Source of the DNA: Hymenobacter edaphi | GTDB lineage: Bacteria; Bacteroidota; Bacteroidia; Cytophagales; Hymenobacteraceae | DNA length: 64,000 bases | Assembly: GCF_003258365.1 (NCBI RefSeq) | Contig: NZ_QHKM01000008.1 | Location: forward strand, 124,001 to 188,000 | Direction: 5' to 3' | Shown: piece after piece, positions 7,010 to 15,963 of the stretch | Position numbering within the stretch: the stretch's first letter is position 1 | How the letters are laid out: each line of letters opens with the position of its first letter | Program-made: the position numbers and the translations under genes | Notes under the pieces: generated by a model | Database searches by the model: none | What the model saw: only the letters and a program-made list of their open reading frames with translations | Told to the model about the DNA's origin: nothing

Positions 7010-7690
7010 CTACATCTTCGATTTGTCGCCGTCAGCGGTTTTGGTTTTCACCTTACCGTTGTCCTTCACTTTGATCTTGTTGCCCTCGGCATCCTTGGCC
7101 TTCAGCTTATCGATGGCCATGCCGCTGCCCGAGCCGCCGCCCATGTCCGAAGTGGTGGTTTCCTCGGTCGTGGTAGTCGTGGTGGTGGTGCTCATATCCG
7201 ACGACATCGAGCCCTCCGAATCCATGGACGAGCCGTCCGACATGCTGTTGGACGTGGTCATGTAGCGGTCCTCCAGGTACTCGTCGCGGCTGGTTTCGTA
7301 GGCCGAGTACTGGGCCGGGTCGGTAAACACCGATTTCAGTTCCGTATCGGTTTCCGAATACACGTCGCGCATGGCGGCGGCCATGCCAGTGGTGTCGGTG
7401 GCGTACTGGTTATGCAGTTCGCCGAGGCGCTTCGAGCGGTTGTAATAAGCCGTGCGCACCTTGGCGCGGGTGGCTTCGTCGAGCTTCATCTTGGTGGCCA
7501 TGTCGCCCGAAATCCGGTCGGCGCGGCTGTTGTAATCGGCGTCGGAGTAGCCGCCCATGGCCGCGCTGCCGCTGCCGCTGGCATCGGCCGAGGTGGTATC
7601 GGTGGTGGCCGTATCGGCCGATTTATCCTGCGAGCAAGATGCCATCGTGAGCACACCGGCGCACGAGAGCAGCATGAGGTACTTTTTCAT
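7010..7690 (-). CDS. Ser/Thr/Asp-rich lipoprotein, unknown function
   Basis: The 226-residue protein starts MKKYLMLLSCAGVLTMASCSQDK. The lipobox is M-A-S-C with Cys19, followed by a negatively charged linker, which suggests lipidation. A helical domain (about 50-140) has YNSRADRISGDMATKMKLD and repeated Tyr/Asp residues. Then comes a low-complexity tract of Ser, Met and eight consecutive Thr, and a Lys-rich C-terminus (KDNGKVKTKTADGDKSKM). No known family was recognised. A 10-bp inverted repeat lies in the leader. Confidence 0.85.
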   Translation of the reverse strand: MKKYLMLLSCAGVLTMASCSQDKSADTATTDTTSADASGSGSAAMGGYSDADYNSRADRISGDMATKMKLDEATRAKVRTAYYNRSKRLGELHNQYATDTTGMAAAMRDVYSETDTELKSVFTDPAQYSAYETSRDEYLEDRYMTTSNSMSDGSSMDSEGSMSSDMSTTTTTTTTEETTTSDMGGGSGSGMAIDKLKAKDAEGNKIKVKDNGKVKTKTADGDKSKM

Positions 7691-7727
7691 GGGAATTGAA
7701 AGGTGTCTTGGGAGAAGTCAGAAACAG

Positions 7728-7759
7728 AACAGGACAAAACCCGGAGGAATTGTCCTGTT
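7728..7759 (-). promoter_or_regulatory. Inverted repeat in the lipoprotein-gene leader
   Basis: AACAGGACAA (7728-7737) and TTGTCCTGTT (7750-7759) form a perfect 10-bp palindrome with a 12-nt spacer, 38 nt upstream of the ATG at 7690. It could be an operator or an RNA hairpin. It could also end transcription from 7806-9053, but no T-run follows, so a regulatory site is the simpler reading. Confidence 0.4.
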
Positions 7760-7805
7760 GCTTTGTACGCCGCGGTACCGGAATCGTTACATTCTCCCGT
7801 GATTA

Positions 7806-9053
7806 TCAAGCTCGTCGCAGCTCAAACACCGTAATTTCGGGCAGGAAGCCCACCCGGCCGGGGTAGCCGATAAAGCCCAGCCCGGTGTTGACGTAGAGGT
7901 ACTGTTGCCCGCGCTGGTAGAGGCCCGCCCACTGCCGGTACACGTACTGCACCGGGCTCCACTTCATCCACGGCAGGTTCACGCCGAACTGCATGCCGTG
8001 GGTGTGCCCGCTCAGCGTCAGGTCAATGTCGGGGTACTGCTGCACCTGCCCGTCCCAGTGCGAGGGGTCGTGCGAGAGCAGGATCTTGAAGGGGGCCGTG
8101 GGGTCGGCGGCGGCGTGGGTTTTGGCCAGGTTGCCGTACTGCGCAAAGCCGCGGGCACCCCAGTTCTGCACGCCCAGGATGCTGATTTTCTCGCCGCCCC
8201 GCTCGATGACGCGGGCTTCGTCGAGCAGCAGCTGCCAGCCGATTTTGGCGTGGTTCTGCTTGATGCGCACCAGATTGGCGGCTTTGGCTTCGCGGCCGCC
8301 CAGCTCGTCCCAGTTCACGTAGTCGGCGTAGTCGTGGTTGCCGAGGATGGAGTAGATGGGCAGCTGGGACTTGATGCCGGCCAGCGTGTCGATGTGCTCC
8401 TCCACCTCGTGGGCGAAGTTGTTGACCAGGTCGCCGGTCATGAACACCAAATCGGCGCCCTGCTTATTGATCAGGTCCACGGCGCGCTGCAGAGGCTCCT
8501 TCGACTGAAACGAGCCGGTGTGCAGGTCCGAAATCTGCAGCAGCTTGAAGCCGTCGAAGGCCACGGGCAGGTTGGGAAAGCGCAGCACCACGCGCTTGAC
8601 GGTGTAATCGGTGCCACCCTTCACCATGCCCCAGAGCAAGGACACGAAGGGCACCGCGCCGGCCACCAGAGCCGCTTTGCTCAGAAACTCCGAGCGCGAA
8701 ATGGTCCGGCCGCCGGTGCTCTGCGTAGGCGGCGACATCAGCTGAAAGGCCCAGCGGCCCAGGCGGGTCACGTCTTCGAGCAGCAGCGGAATGACCACGA
8801 CCAGCTTGGCGGCAATCATGGCCAGCAGCAGGCCGCCGAAGTAGGCCTTGTAGGAGGCGTGCTCGCGGCGCGAATTCATGGCCCAGATGCCCAGGCCCCA
8901 GATAACGACCGTCAGCACCCAGTACAGGGCGGTGACGAGGCGGCGCGTGGCGGGTTCGGCGTGCTGCACCAGGGTGCGGACGGCCTGAAAGCCGTACCAT
9001 TCGCCGAACACGACAAACGCCAGAAAGAGAAACGGAAACAGACTTCTTGACAT
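7806..9053 (-). CDS. Membrane-anchored metallophosphoesterase
   Basis: The 415-residue protein has about four N-terminal transmembrane helices (residues 2-20, 38-58, 70-92 and 130-147), then a calcineurin-like phosphoesterase domain (about 165-415). Metal-binding motifs appear in order: DLHTG, GDLVNN, GNHDY, LSHDP and GHTHGMQFG. The arrangement is that of YkuE/YaeI-like membrane phosphoesterases, some of which act on phospholipid-type substrates; the substrate here is unknown. ATG 9053 gives a hydrophobic first helix directly. Separated from radC by a divergent promoter region. Confidence 0.93.
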   Translation of the reverse strand: MSRSLFPFLFLAFVVFGEWYGFQAVRTLVQHAEPATRRLVTALYWVLTVVIWGLGIWAMNSRREHASYKAYFGGLLLAMIAAKLVVVIPLLLEDVTRLGRWAFQLMSPPTQSTGGRTISRSEFLSKAALVAGAVPFVSLLWGMVKGGTDYTVKRVVLRFPNLPVAFDGFKLLQISDLHTGSFQSKEPLQRAVDLINKQGADLVFMTGDLVNNFAHEVEEHIDTLAGIKSQLPIYSILGNHDYADYVNWDELGGREAKAANLVRIKQNHAKIGWQLLLDEARVIERGGEKISILGVQNWGARGFAQYGNLAKTHAAADPTAPFKILLSHDPSHWDGQVQQYPDIDLTLSGHTHGMQFGVNLPWMKWSPVQYVYRQWAGLYQRGQQYLYVNTGLGFIGYPGRVGFLPEITVFELRRA

Positions 9054-9167
9054 AGACAGGGGGCAAACCGGCCGACCGGCATTAAGGTTCGGCCGGCGAA
9101 CTGCGCAGGTAGACGCGTGAGTCGGATTTTTACTTTACTTGAGAAGCCATAACAATTCCAGTGCCCT

Positions 9168-9911
9168 ATGAATTCGGTTGACATCCTGGCGGAGGAAGAA
9201 ACCCCGCGCAGCGCCTACCAAGTGCCCCAAAGCTTCAGCATCAAGAGCTGGGCCGAGGAAGACCGCCCCCGCGAAAAACTGCTGCTGAAAGGCCGCGCCG
9301 CCCTTTCCGACGCCGAGCTGATGGCCATTCTGCTCGGCTCGGGCACCACCAAATTGTCGGCCGTCGACGTGGCCAAGCTCATCCTGGCCAGCACCGGCAA
9401 CGACCTCAACGAGCTGGCCAAGCTCTCGGTGAAGGAGCTGATGCGCCACAAGGGCATTGGCGAGGCCAAGGCCATAACGATAGTGGCCGCGCTGGAGCTG
9501 GGCCGGCGCCGCAAGGAAACGGCCGCCGCGGAGCGCGTCACCATCACCTGCTCCACCGATATCTACAACCTGATCCGGCCCAATCTGCAGGACCTTCCGC
9601 ACGAGGAGTTCTGGGTGATTATGCTGAATCGGGCCAACGTGGTGATGCGCCACGAGAAAATCAGCAGCGGGGGCGTGGCCGGCACCGTGGCCGATCCGAA
9701 GATAATTTTCAAGCAGGCCCTGGAAAAGCTGGCCTCCTCGATTATCCTCGTCCACAACCACCCCAGCGGCAACCGCCAGCCCTCCGCCGCCGACATCATG
9801 CTCACCAAGAAGCTCAAGGAAGCCGGCGGTTTCCTCGACCTGCCCGTGCTCGACCACCTTATCTACACCGACCGCGGCTACTACAGCTTCGCCGATGAGG
9901 GGATTTTGTAG
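9168..9911 (+). CDS. radC: RadC family JAMM/MPN-domain protein
   Basis: The 247-residue protein has an N-terminal UPF0758 helix-hairpin-helix region (LMRHKGIGEAKAITIVAALELGRR, about residues 85-110). The JAB/MPN domain carries the metalloprotease-like motif VHNHPSGNRQPSAAD (H-x-H-P-S-G-N...S..D), with an upstream Glu in LPHEEFW. Length is normal. RadC is historically called a DNA-repair protein, but its biochemical role is unsettled. ATG 9168 fits the typical start, although the family often begins a little closer to KSWAEEDRPREKL. Confidence 0.95.
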   Translation: MNSVDILAEEETPRSAYQVPQSFSIKSWAEEDRPREKLLLKGRAALSDAELMAILLGSGTTKLSAVDVAKLILASTGNDLNELAKLSVKELMRHKGIGEAKAITIVAALELGRRRKETAAAERVTITCSTDIYNLIRPNLQDLPHEEFWVIMLNRANVVMRHEKISSGGVAGTVADPKIIFKQALEKLASSIILVHNHPSGNRQPSAADIMLTKKLKEAGGFLDLPVLDHLIYTDRGYYSFADEGIL

Positions 9912-9959
9912 CGGCGGTTCTGCAAGTCAGCGGCAGCCCGCTGCCAGTTGCGGCACCGC

Positions 9960-9967
9960 TACCTTTG
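9960..9967 (+). promoter_or_regulatory. -7 box immediately upstream of the DUF1684 gene
   Basis: TACCTTTG is an exact TAnnTTTG match ending only 4 nt before the ATG at 9972. Transcription would begin at or just after the start codon, implying a leaderless mRNA, unless the match is accidental. Confidence 0.4.
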
Positions 9968-9971
9968 CCGC

Positions 9972-10595
9972 ATGGCTTCTCTTTCTGCCCCCAAAATTCT
10001 GCTCGGCTTAGGTCTGGTATTCGTCGTTGGCTACGTGGCCACCGACCTCGTCTTCAGCGACGACCAGTACCTGCTCAAACTCAAGCAGGAGCGGAAGCAG
10101 AAAAACGAGCAGTTCCGCGGGCACCGCACCTCCCCGCTGCCCGAGGAGCTACACGAAAACTTCGACAGCCTGCGCTACTACGCGCCCCAGGCCATCTGGC
10201 GCATCAGCGCCGATCTGCAGCGCCTGCCGCCCGGCGACACCATCAGCCTGCCGCTCACCCAGGGCGGGGCCGATAAGTATACCCGCTACGCCCGCGTCAG
10301 CTTCGACTGGCAAAGCCACAAGCAGACCGTCACGCTGCTGCAGCGCGTGAGCAAGACCGACCCGACGCTGTTCGTGCCCTTCACCGACCGCACCAACGGC
10401 CACGGCAGCTACGGCGGCGGCCGCTACCTCGACGTGGAAATGCCCGGCGAGAATGACCGCCAAATCACCCTCGACTTCAACCGCACCTACAACCCGTACT
10501 GCGCCTACGGCGGCAATTTTTCCTGCCCCATGCCGCCCAAGGAAAACTGGCTGACCATCGAAATACCGGCCGGCGAGAAGAGCTATAAGGAGTAG
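9972..10595 (+). CDS. DUF1684 domain protein, membrane-anchored or exported
   Basis: The 207-residue protein has one N-terminal hydrophobic segment (about residues 8-26). It then has a DUF1684 domain whose signature is visible near the C-terminus: FNRTYNPYCAYGGNFSCP, then PPKENWLTIEIPAGEKSY. The family's function is not established. An in-frame ATG at 9948 would add eight residues; 9972 is preferred because the upstream residues are basic and atypical and the promoter box lies between the two starts. Confidence 0.88.
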   Translation: MASLSAPKILLGLGLVFVVGYVATDLVFSDDQYLLKLKQERKQKNEQFRGHRTSPLPEELHENFDSLRYYAPQAIWRISADLQRLPPGDTISLPLTQGGADKYTRYARVSFDWQSHKQTVTLLQRVSKTDPTLFVPFTDRTNGHGSYGGGRYLDVEMPGENDRQITLDFNRTYNPYCAYGGNFSCPMPPKENWLTIEIPAGEKSYKE

Positions 10596-10750
10596 CGGCT
10601 GGTGGTAGTACGACTCCAAGTCGCACTACCCGCCGTCGTTGAACGGCGGCCGGTGAACGGCCCCTGCGCCTTGCGCGGAACCCTCTGCGCCTTCGGCGGG
10701 CTAAAAACGTTGTTGTCACCCAGGAAAAGCATCATAGCCCCGCCGTGGTC

Positions 10751-10758
10751 TATCTTTG
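10751..10758 (+). promoter_or_regulatory. -7 box for pheT
   Basis: TATCTTTG (exact TAnnTTTG) lies 58 nt upstream of the pheT ATG. The spacer to the previous gene also carries two small hairpins (around 10606-10630 and 10630-10650). Confidence 0.5.
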
Positions 10759-10816
10759 CCTTTCCGCTGTCGTTGCCGGCCCTGGTCTGACAACTGACAA
10801 CCGACCCCTGACAACT

Positions 10817-13255
10817 ATGAAGATTTCCCTCGACTGGCTCCGCACGCTCTTCCCCACCGATAAAACGCCCGCCGATATTTCGGCTCTGCTCACCAGCTCC
10901 GGCCTCGAAGTGGAAGGCCTGGAAGAGCTGGAAAGCGTGCCCGGTGGCCTGCAGGGCGTGGTGCTGGGCACGGTGCTCACCCGCGAGAAGCACCCCGACG
11001 CTGATAAGCTAAGCGTGACCACCGTGGACGTGGGCGACGGCACCATCCGCAACATCGTGTGCGGCGCGCCCAACGTGGCAGCCGGCCAGCGCGTGGTGGT
11101 GGCCCTGGAAGGCGCCACCTTGCACCCCAGCACCGGGGAGCCGTTCAAGATCAAGAAGTCGAAAATCCGCGGCGCGGCCTCCGAGGGCATGCTCTGCGCC
11201 GAGGACGAAATCGGCCTGGGCCAGTCGCACGCCGGCATTATGGTGCTCGATACCGACCTGCCCAACGGCACGCCGGCCGCCCAGTACTTCGGTCTCACGT
11301 CCGACCACATCATCGAAATTGGGCTGACGCCCAACCGCGCCGACGCCGCCTCGCACTTCGGCGTGGCCCGCGACCTGCGCGCCCTGCTGCGCCAGCCCGT
11401 GCAGCTGCCCGATGTGAGCGGCTTTCATGCGCCTGCGGAAGCGCCGGCGGGCAACATTACCGTCGAAATTGAGGACGCCGAGGGCTGCCCGCGCTACGCC
11501 GGCCTGCTGCTGGACGGCGTGCAGGTAGGCCCCTCGCCGGAGTGGCTGCAGCGCCGCCTGCGCAGCATCGGCCTCGCGCCCATCAACAACGTGGTGGACG
11601 TGACCAACTTCGTGCTGCACGAGCTGGGCCAGCCCCTGCACGCCTTCGACGCCGACAAAATCGGCGGGCAGGGCATCCGGGTGCGCCGCGCCGGGGCGGG
11701 GGAGAAGCTCACCACCCTCGATGGCACCGACCGCACGCTCAAGGCCGAAGACCTCGTCATTGCCGACGCCACCGGCACCGCGCTGGCCCTGGCCGGCGTG
11801 TTCGGCGGCAAGTCGTCGGGCGTGACGGAGGGCAGCACCCGCGTACTGCTGGAAAGCGCCTACTTCGAGCCCGCCGTGGCCCGCAAGACCGCCCAGAACC
11901 ACCAGCTCAAAACCGACGCCTCCTTCCGCTTCGAGCGCGGCACCGATCCGCATATGGTGCCCCTGGCCCTGAAGCGCGCCGCCCTGCTGCTGCAGGACGT
12001 GGCCGGCGCCCGCGTGGCCGCCCCGGTGGTGGACGTGTACCCGCGCCACATCGAGCACACCGCAGTGCGCCTCAATCTGCCGCGGGTCGAGAAGCTCATC
12101 GGCCACTACATCGCGCCGGAGCGCATCCGCCAGATTCTCACCGACCTCGACATCCTCATCACCGAGGAAGGCACCACCGAAACCGGCGCCGCCGAGTGGC
12201 TGGTATCGGTGCCGCCCTACCGCGTCGACGTGACCCGCGAAGCCGACGTGGTGGAGGAAATCCTGCGCATCTACGGCTACGACCACGTGCCGCTGCGCAG
12301 CTTCAACGCCGCCGCGTTCCTGGCCAAGTTCCCCTCGCCCGACCCCGAAGTGCTGCGCCGCGACGTGAGCCAGCTGCTCAGCGGCCAGGGCTACTCCGAA
12401 ATCATCACCAACTCGCTGGTCAACTCCCGCTACTTCGAGACGCCCGAGCAGCCCGCCGCCGACCTGGTGCGCGTGCTCAACTACAACTCGGCCGACCTCG
12501 ACGTGATGCGCCCCTCGCTGTTGCACTCGGGCCTGGAAATCATCCGTCACAACGTCAACCGCCGGCAGCGCGACCTGAAGCTCTACGAGTTCGGCCGCAG
12601 CTACCACCGCCAGGACGACGGCAGCTACAAAGAAAAGCCCACGCTGGCCATCTACCTCACGGGCAACGTGCAGGCCGAGAGCTGGCAGCAGAAAGACGAG
12701 AAAACCGCCTACCACCACCTGGCCGGCGCGGTGCTGCAGGTGCTGCGCAGCCTGGGCTTCACGCCCTCGGGCCAGCAGCCCGTGCAGCACGCTTACCTGA
12801 ACGGGGGGCTCACGCTGCTCTTAAATAATCAGCCCGTCGTGCACCTTGGTAGCGTCTCGCCCAAGGTGCTCAAGCAGCTCGACGTGACCCAGCCCGTGTG
12901 GTACGCCGAGCTGGACTGGCAATGGCTGCTGCGCAAATACCGCGGCGCCCTCACCGCCCAGGAGCTGCCCAAGTTCCCGGAAGTCCGCCGCGACCTGTCC
13001 TTGGTAGTCGACCAGGCCGTGACCTTCGACCAGCTGCGCCAGATTGCCAGCAAGGCCGAGCGGAAGCTGCTGCGCGAGGTGAACGTGTTCGACGTGTATC
13101 AGGGCGAAAACCTGGGCGCCGGCAAGAAGTCCTACTCCCTCAGCTTCCTGCTGCAAGACCCGACGCAGACCCTCACCGACCAGGCCATCGACCAGGTGAT
13201 GCAGAAGCTCATGACCCAGTTCGAGCAGCAGGCCGGCGCCGTGATTCGCAAATAG
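10817..13255 (+). CDS. pheT: Phenylalanine--tRNA ligase beta subunit
   Basis: This 812-residue subunit, with PheS, charges tRNA-Phe. Domains in order: N-terminal region MKISLDWLRTLFPTD; EMAP/OB-type tRNA-binding domain (about 40-150); B3/B4 editing domain (about 210-390; HELGQPLHAFD ... GVFGGKSSGV); B5 domain (about 410-490); the catalytic-like core with LVNSRYF ... RPSLLHSGLE ... LYEFGRSY; and a C-terminal anticodon-binding FDX-ACB domain (FPEVRRDLSLVVD ... FLLQDPTQTLTD). ATG 10817 was chosen over 10745 because the conserved N-terminus begins there. pheS is not in the window. Confidence 0.97.
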   Translation: MKISLDWLRTLFPTDKTPADISALLTSSGLEVEGLEELESVPGGLQGVVLGTVLTREKHPDADKLSVTTVDVGDGTIRNIVCGAPNVAAGQRVVVALEGATLHPSTGEPFKIKKSKIRGAASEGMLCAEDEIGLGQSHAGIMVLDTDLPNGTPAAQYFGLTSDHIIEIGLTPNRADAASHFGVARDLRALLRQPVQLPDVSGFHAPAEAPAGNITVEIEDAEGCPRYAGLLLDGVQVGPSPEWLQRRLRSIGLAPINNVVDVTNFVLHELGQPLHAFDADKIGGQGIRVRRAGAGEKLTTLDGTDRTLKAEDLVIADATGTALALAGVFGGKSSGVTEGSTRVLLESAYFEPAVARKTAQNHQLKTDASFRFERGTDPHMVPLALKRAALLLQDVAGARVAAPVVDVYPRHIEHTAVRLNLPRVEKLIGHYIAPERIRQILTDLDILITEEGTTETGAAEWLVSVPPYRVDVTREADVVEEILRIYGYDHVPLRSFNAAAFLAKFPSPDPEVLRRDVSQLLSGQGYSEIITNSLVNSRYFETPEQPAADLVRVLNYNSADLDVMRPSLLHSGLEIIRHNVNRRQRDLKLYEFGRSYHRQDDGSYKEKPTLAIYLTGNVQAESWQQKDEKTAYHHLAGAVLQVLRSLGFTPSGQQPVQHAYLNGGLTLLLNNQPVVHLGSVSPKVLKQLDVTQPVWYAELDWQWLLRKYRGALTAQELPKFPEVRRDLSLVVDQAVTFDQLRQIASKAERKLLREVNVFDVYQGENLGAGKKSYSLSFLLQDPTQTLTDQAIDQVMQKLMTQFEQQAGAVIRK

Positions 13256-13261
13256 TGCGTT

Positions 13262-13376
13262 CGTTTTTCGTTATTGGTTTTTCGTTTTTCGGCCCGGCCG
13301 CTTTCCCGCACGAATAACCTGAACCGAGCCTCCGAATCGTCTCCCGCGAAAAACAAAAAACCAATAACGAAAAACG
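13262..13376. repeat. Long inverted repeat between pheT and the coiled-coil gene
   Basis: CGTTTTTCGTTATTGGTTTTT (13262-13282) is the exact reverse complement of 13356-13376, giving a 21-bp stem around a 73-nt loop. The arms are low-complexity T/A-rich sequence in a GC-rich region. It may act as a processing or attenuation hairpin, or be a small repeat element. Confidence 0.7.
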
Positions 13377-13383
13377 ACCCCCA

Positions 13384-13680
13384 ATGGCCTCACCCCAGCA
13401 GCTTGCCCAACTGGACCGCATGGAGCGGCAGGTAACCACGTTAGTGGCTGCCTATCAGCAGGTGCGCGAGGAGCTGGCCGATGCCCACACCACCATCCAG
13501 CAGCTGCAGGCCGAAGTGCGCGACCGGGACCGGCAGCTGCGGGAGCACCAGAACCAGGAAAATATTGTTAAACTTGCTAATACCATAGCCGCCGAACCGG
13601 CTACCGCAACCGAGCTGAAACAACGTCTCAACGAATACATCCGCGAACTAGATAAGTGCCTTGCCTATTTGAGGGAATAA
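13384..13680 (+). CDS. Small coiled-coil protein upstream of zapA
   Basis: The 98-residue protein is almost entirely predicted coiled coil (about residues 5-60: LDRMERQVTTLVAAYQQVRE onwards with heptads), followed by a short helical tail ending in ELDKCLAYLRE. It is soluble and lacks a signal peptide. Its place directly before zapA, 46 nt apart, suggests a Z-ring partner comparable with ZapB-type coiled coils. That is inferred from context, not homology. Confidence 0.8.
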   Translation: MASPQQLAQLDRMERQVTTLVAAYQQVREELADAHTTIQQLQAEVRDRDRQLREHQNQENIVKLANTIAAEPATATELKQRLNEYIRELDKCLAYLRE

Positions 13681-13726
13681 CCTGCACCACACCACCGACC
13701 CCACCCGAAACGCCTCTCGCCCGACC

Positions 13727-14017
13727 GTGACCGAACTATCCATCAAAATCCGCATTGCCGACCGCGACTACCCCCTGCGGGTGTCGCCGCAGGAAGAGGA
13801 GCGCCTCCGCCTGGCGGGCCGCCTTCTGAACGAGCGGATCAAGGAATTTCGCGAGCAGTACGGCATCCAGGACAAACAGGACCTGCTGGCCATGATTGCG
13901 CTGACCACTTTGGCCGACCGCATGAAGGCTTCTAAGGAAAAGGACGGTACCGACGCCGCGCTGACCGAACGCCTCGAACGCCTCGATCAGCTGCTCTCGT
14001 CGGTGGTGCTTGCCTGA
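13727..14017 (+). CDS. zapA: Cell division protein ZapA
   Basis: The 96-residue FtsZ-ring-associated protein starts at GTG with TELSIKIRIADRDYPLRV, the typical ZapA N-terminal strand. It continues with EERLRLAGRLLNERIKEF and a C-terminal coiled-coil helix (LTERLERLDQLLSSV). Length matches the family. It lies between the small coiled-coil gene and a structured spacer before rny, an order common in Bacteroidota. Confidence 0.9.
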   Translation: MTELSIKIRIADRDYPLRVSPQEEERLRLAGRLLNERIKEFREQYGIQDKQDLLAMIALTTLADRMKASKEKDGTDAALTERLERLDQLLSSVVLA

Positions 14018-14037
14018 CAATGAGCATAGATACTTGG
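14010..14037 (+). promoter_or_regulatory. Promoter-like element at the end of zapA
   Basis: TTG (14010-14012), an 18-nt spacer and TACTTGG (14031-14037) resemble a Bacteroidota -33/-7 pair. It would drive the structured spacer RNA independently of zapA. Confidence 0.35.
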
Positions 14038-14043
14038 CAGTGA

Positions 14044-14190
14044 GTGCCGAGCAGTCACGATTTGGGCCCGCGCCCCAGGCCAATAACCCTTCTGGCCGTC
14101 TGACCGCCCCGCCGCTCACGGCTGACTAACCCGAAAGGACCCTTGGGCAGACGGCCCGGTCCGGAAACCTGCCGTTGCGGCAGCCCATTC
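14044..14190 (+). ncRNA. Candidate structured RNA, possibly 6S-like (zapA-rny spacer)
   Basis: The 220-nt spacer between zapA and rny can fold into one elongated hairpin. GGCCGTCTG (14094-14102) pairs perfectly with CAGACGGCC (14148-14156). Outer short stems GGGC/GCCC and CAGG/CCTG flank unpaired regions, giving the rod-with-bubble shape of 6S RNA. A terminal CTGCCG-TTG-CGGCAG hairpin lies at 14169-14183. From memory, 6S RNA often neighbours zapA in bacteria. No primary-sequence signature was verified, so identity and ends are tentative. Confidence 0.4.
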
Positions 14191-14237
14191 GACGCAGGCT
14201 ATGGTGCTTGTTCCATCCTCCCCAACATCACCATACC

Positions 14238-15902
14238 ATGCCCGAAATAATATACATCGTGCTGGCCGCGGTCGTCGCCCTCGTCGTGGGCTTCTTCCTG
14301 GGCCGGCAGATGGCCGGAAAAGCCCGGCAGGACGTAGAAGCGCAGGCCCAGGGCCGCGCCGCTGAGCTCTTGCAGGAAGCCGAGGCCAAGGCCAACCGCC
14401 TCCGCGAGGAGCGCATCCAGCAGGCCAAAGACAAGGCCCGCCAGGTTCGGAACGAATCCGAGCAGGAAATCCGCCGCCTCCGCCAGGAAGCCGATCAGGA
14501 CCTGAGCCAGCGCCGCGAAGTGGTGGTGCAGCAGGAAGCCAGCGTGAAGCAGCTCACCCAGGCCACCCAGCGCCAGCTGGAGCAGGTGCAGCGCAAGGAA
14601 AAGGAGCTGGACACGCTGCGCGAGAAGGTTTCCAACGAGGCCCAGCGCCAGCAGGAGAAATTCGAGGCCCAGGAAGAAAAGCGCCGCCTGCACCACGAGC
14701 AGCTGGCCGCCCAGCTGCAGGAAGACCAGGAAGCCGCCGACGCCCTGCGCCACCAGCTGCAGCAGCAGCTCGAAACCATTGCCGGCCTCACCGCCGCCGA
14801 AGCCCGCGAGCAGCTGGTAGAGTCGCTGAAAAACGAAGCCCAGATTCAGGCCTCGTCCTTCATCAAGGACACCGTGGCCCAGGCCCGCCTCACGGCCACC
14901 AAGGATGCTAAGAAAGTGGTGCTGGAAACCATTCAGCGCACCGCCGCCGAGCACGCCATCGAGAACTGCGTGTCGGTGTTCAACATCGAATCGGACGACG
15001 TTAAGGGCAAAATCATCGGCCGCGAGGGGCGCAACATCCGCGCCCTGGAAGCCGCTACCGGCGTCGAAATCATCGTCGACGACACGCCCGAGGCCATCAT
15101 CATCTCGGGCTTCGACCCGGTGCGCCGCGAAATTGCCCGCCTGTCCCTGCACCTGCTGGTGAAGGACGGCCGCATTCACCCGGCCCGCATCGAGGAAATC
15201 GTGGCCAAGACCCGCAAGAACATCGAGGAGGAAATCGTCGAAATCGGCGAGCGGACCATCGTTGACCTGGGCATTCACGGCCTGCACCCCGAGCTGATCA
15301 AGATGGTGGGCCGCATGCGCTTCCGCTCGTCGTACGGGCAGAACCTGCTGCAGCACAGCCGCGAAGTAGCCAACCTCTGCGCCACCATGGCCGCCGAGCT
15401 GGGCCTGAACGTGAAGCACGCCAAGCGCGCCGGTCTCTTGCACGACATCGGCAAGGTCAGCGCCGAGGAGCCCGAGCTGCCCCACGCCATCCTGGGCATG
15501 GAGCTGGCCAAGAAGTACAAGGAGCACCCCGACGTGGTCAACGCCATCGGCGCCCACCACGACGAGATGGAAATGACGGCCCTGATTTCGCCCATCATCC
15601 AGGCCTGCGACGCCATCAGCGGCTCGCGCCCCGGCGCCCGCCGCGAGATGATGGAAAGCTACATCAAGCGCCTCAAGCAGTTGGAAGAAACCGCCAACGC
15701 CTTCAAGGGCGTCAACCAGTGCTACGCCATCCAGGCCGGCCGCGAGCTGCGCGTCATCGTGGATGCCGAAAACGTGACCGACGACCGCGCCCAGGAGCTG
15801 TCCAGCGAGATTTCGCAGAAAATCGAGAAGGAAATGCAGTACCCCGGCCAGATCAAAGTCACGGTTATCCGCGAAATGCGCGCCGTGGCCTACGCCAAGT
15901 AA
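14238..15902 (+). CDS. rny: Ribonuclease Y
   Basis: This 554-residue membrane-anchored endoribonuclease initiates mRNA decay. It has an N-terminal transmembrane helix (residues 3-24, [19 protein letters not shown]), a long coiled coil rich in Gln/Glu/Arg (about 30-200), a KH domain ([20 protein letters not shown]), and an HD domain (HSREVANL ... LLHDIGKV ... AHHDE). The C-terminus [15 protein letters not shown] is family-typical. An in-frame start at 14175 was rejected because ATG 14238 immediately precedes the membrane helix. A terminator follows. Confidence 0.97.
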   Translation: MPEIIYIVLAAVVALVVGFFLGRQMAGKARQDVEAQAQGRAAELLQEAEAKANRLREERIQQAKDKARQVRNESEQEIRRLRQEADQDLSQRREVVVQQEASVKQLTQATQRQLEQVQRKEKELDTLREKVSNEAQRQQEKFEAQEEKRRLHHEQLAAQLQEDQEAADALRHQLQQQLETIAGLTAAEAREQLVESLKNEAQIQASSFIKDTVAQARLTATKDAKKVVLETIQRTAAEHAIENCVSVFNIESDDVKGKIIGREGRNIRALEAATGVEIIVDDTPEAIIISGFDPVRREIARLSLHLLVKDGRIHPARIEEIVAKTRKNIEEEIVEIGERTIVDLGIHGLHPELIKMVGRMRFRSSYGQNLLQHSREVANLCATMAAELGLNVKHAKRAGLLHDIGKVSAEEPELPHAILGMELAKKYKEHPDVVNAIGAHHDEMEMTALISPIIQACDAISGSRPGARREMMESYIKRLKQLEETANAFKGVNQCYAIQAGRELRVIVDAENVTDDRAQELSSEISQKIEKEMQYPGQIKVTVIREMRAVAYAK

Positions 15903-15926
15903 GGCAGGAGCTTGCCGCCCAACGCG

Positions 15927-15963
15927 CCGCCGCTTGTCCTTCGGGGCAGGCGGCGGCTTTTGT
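15927..15963 (+). terminator. Terminator of rny
   Basis: GCCGCCGC (15927-15934) pairs with GCGGCGGC (15951-15958) and is followed by TTTTG. Confidence 0.8.

Noticed and set aside
10745-10816. Extended N-terminus of PheT.
   Set aside because: The conserved PheT start MKISLDWL lies at 10817 and the extension overlaps the promoter box.
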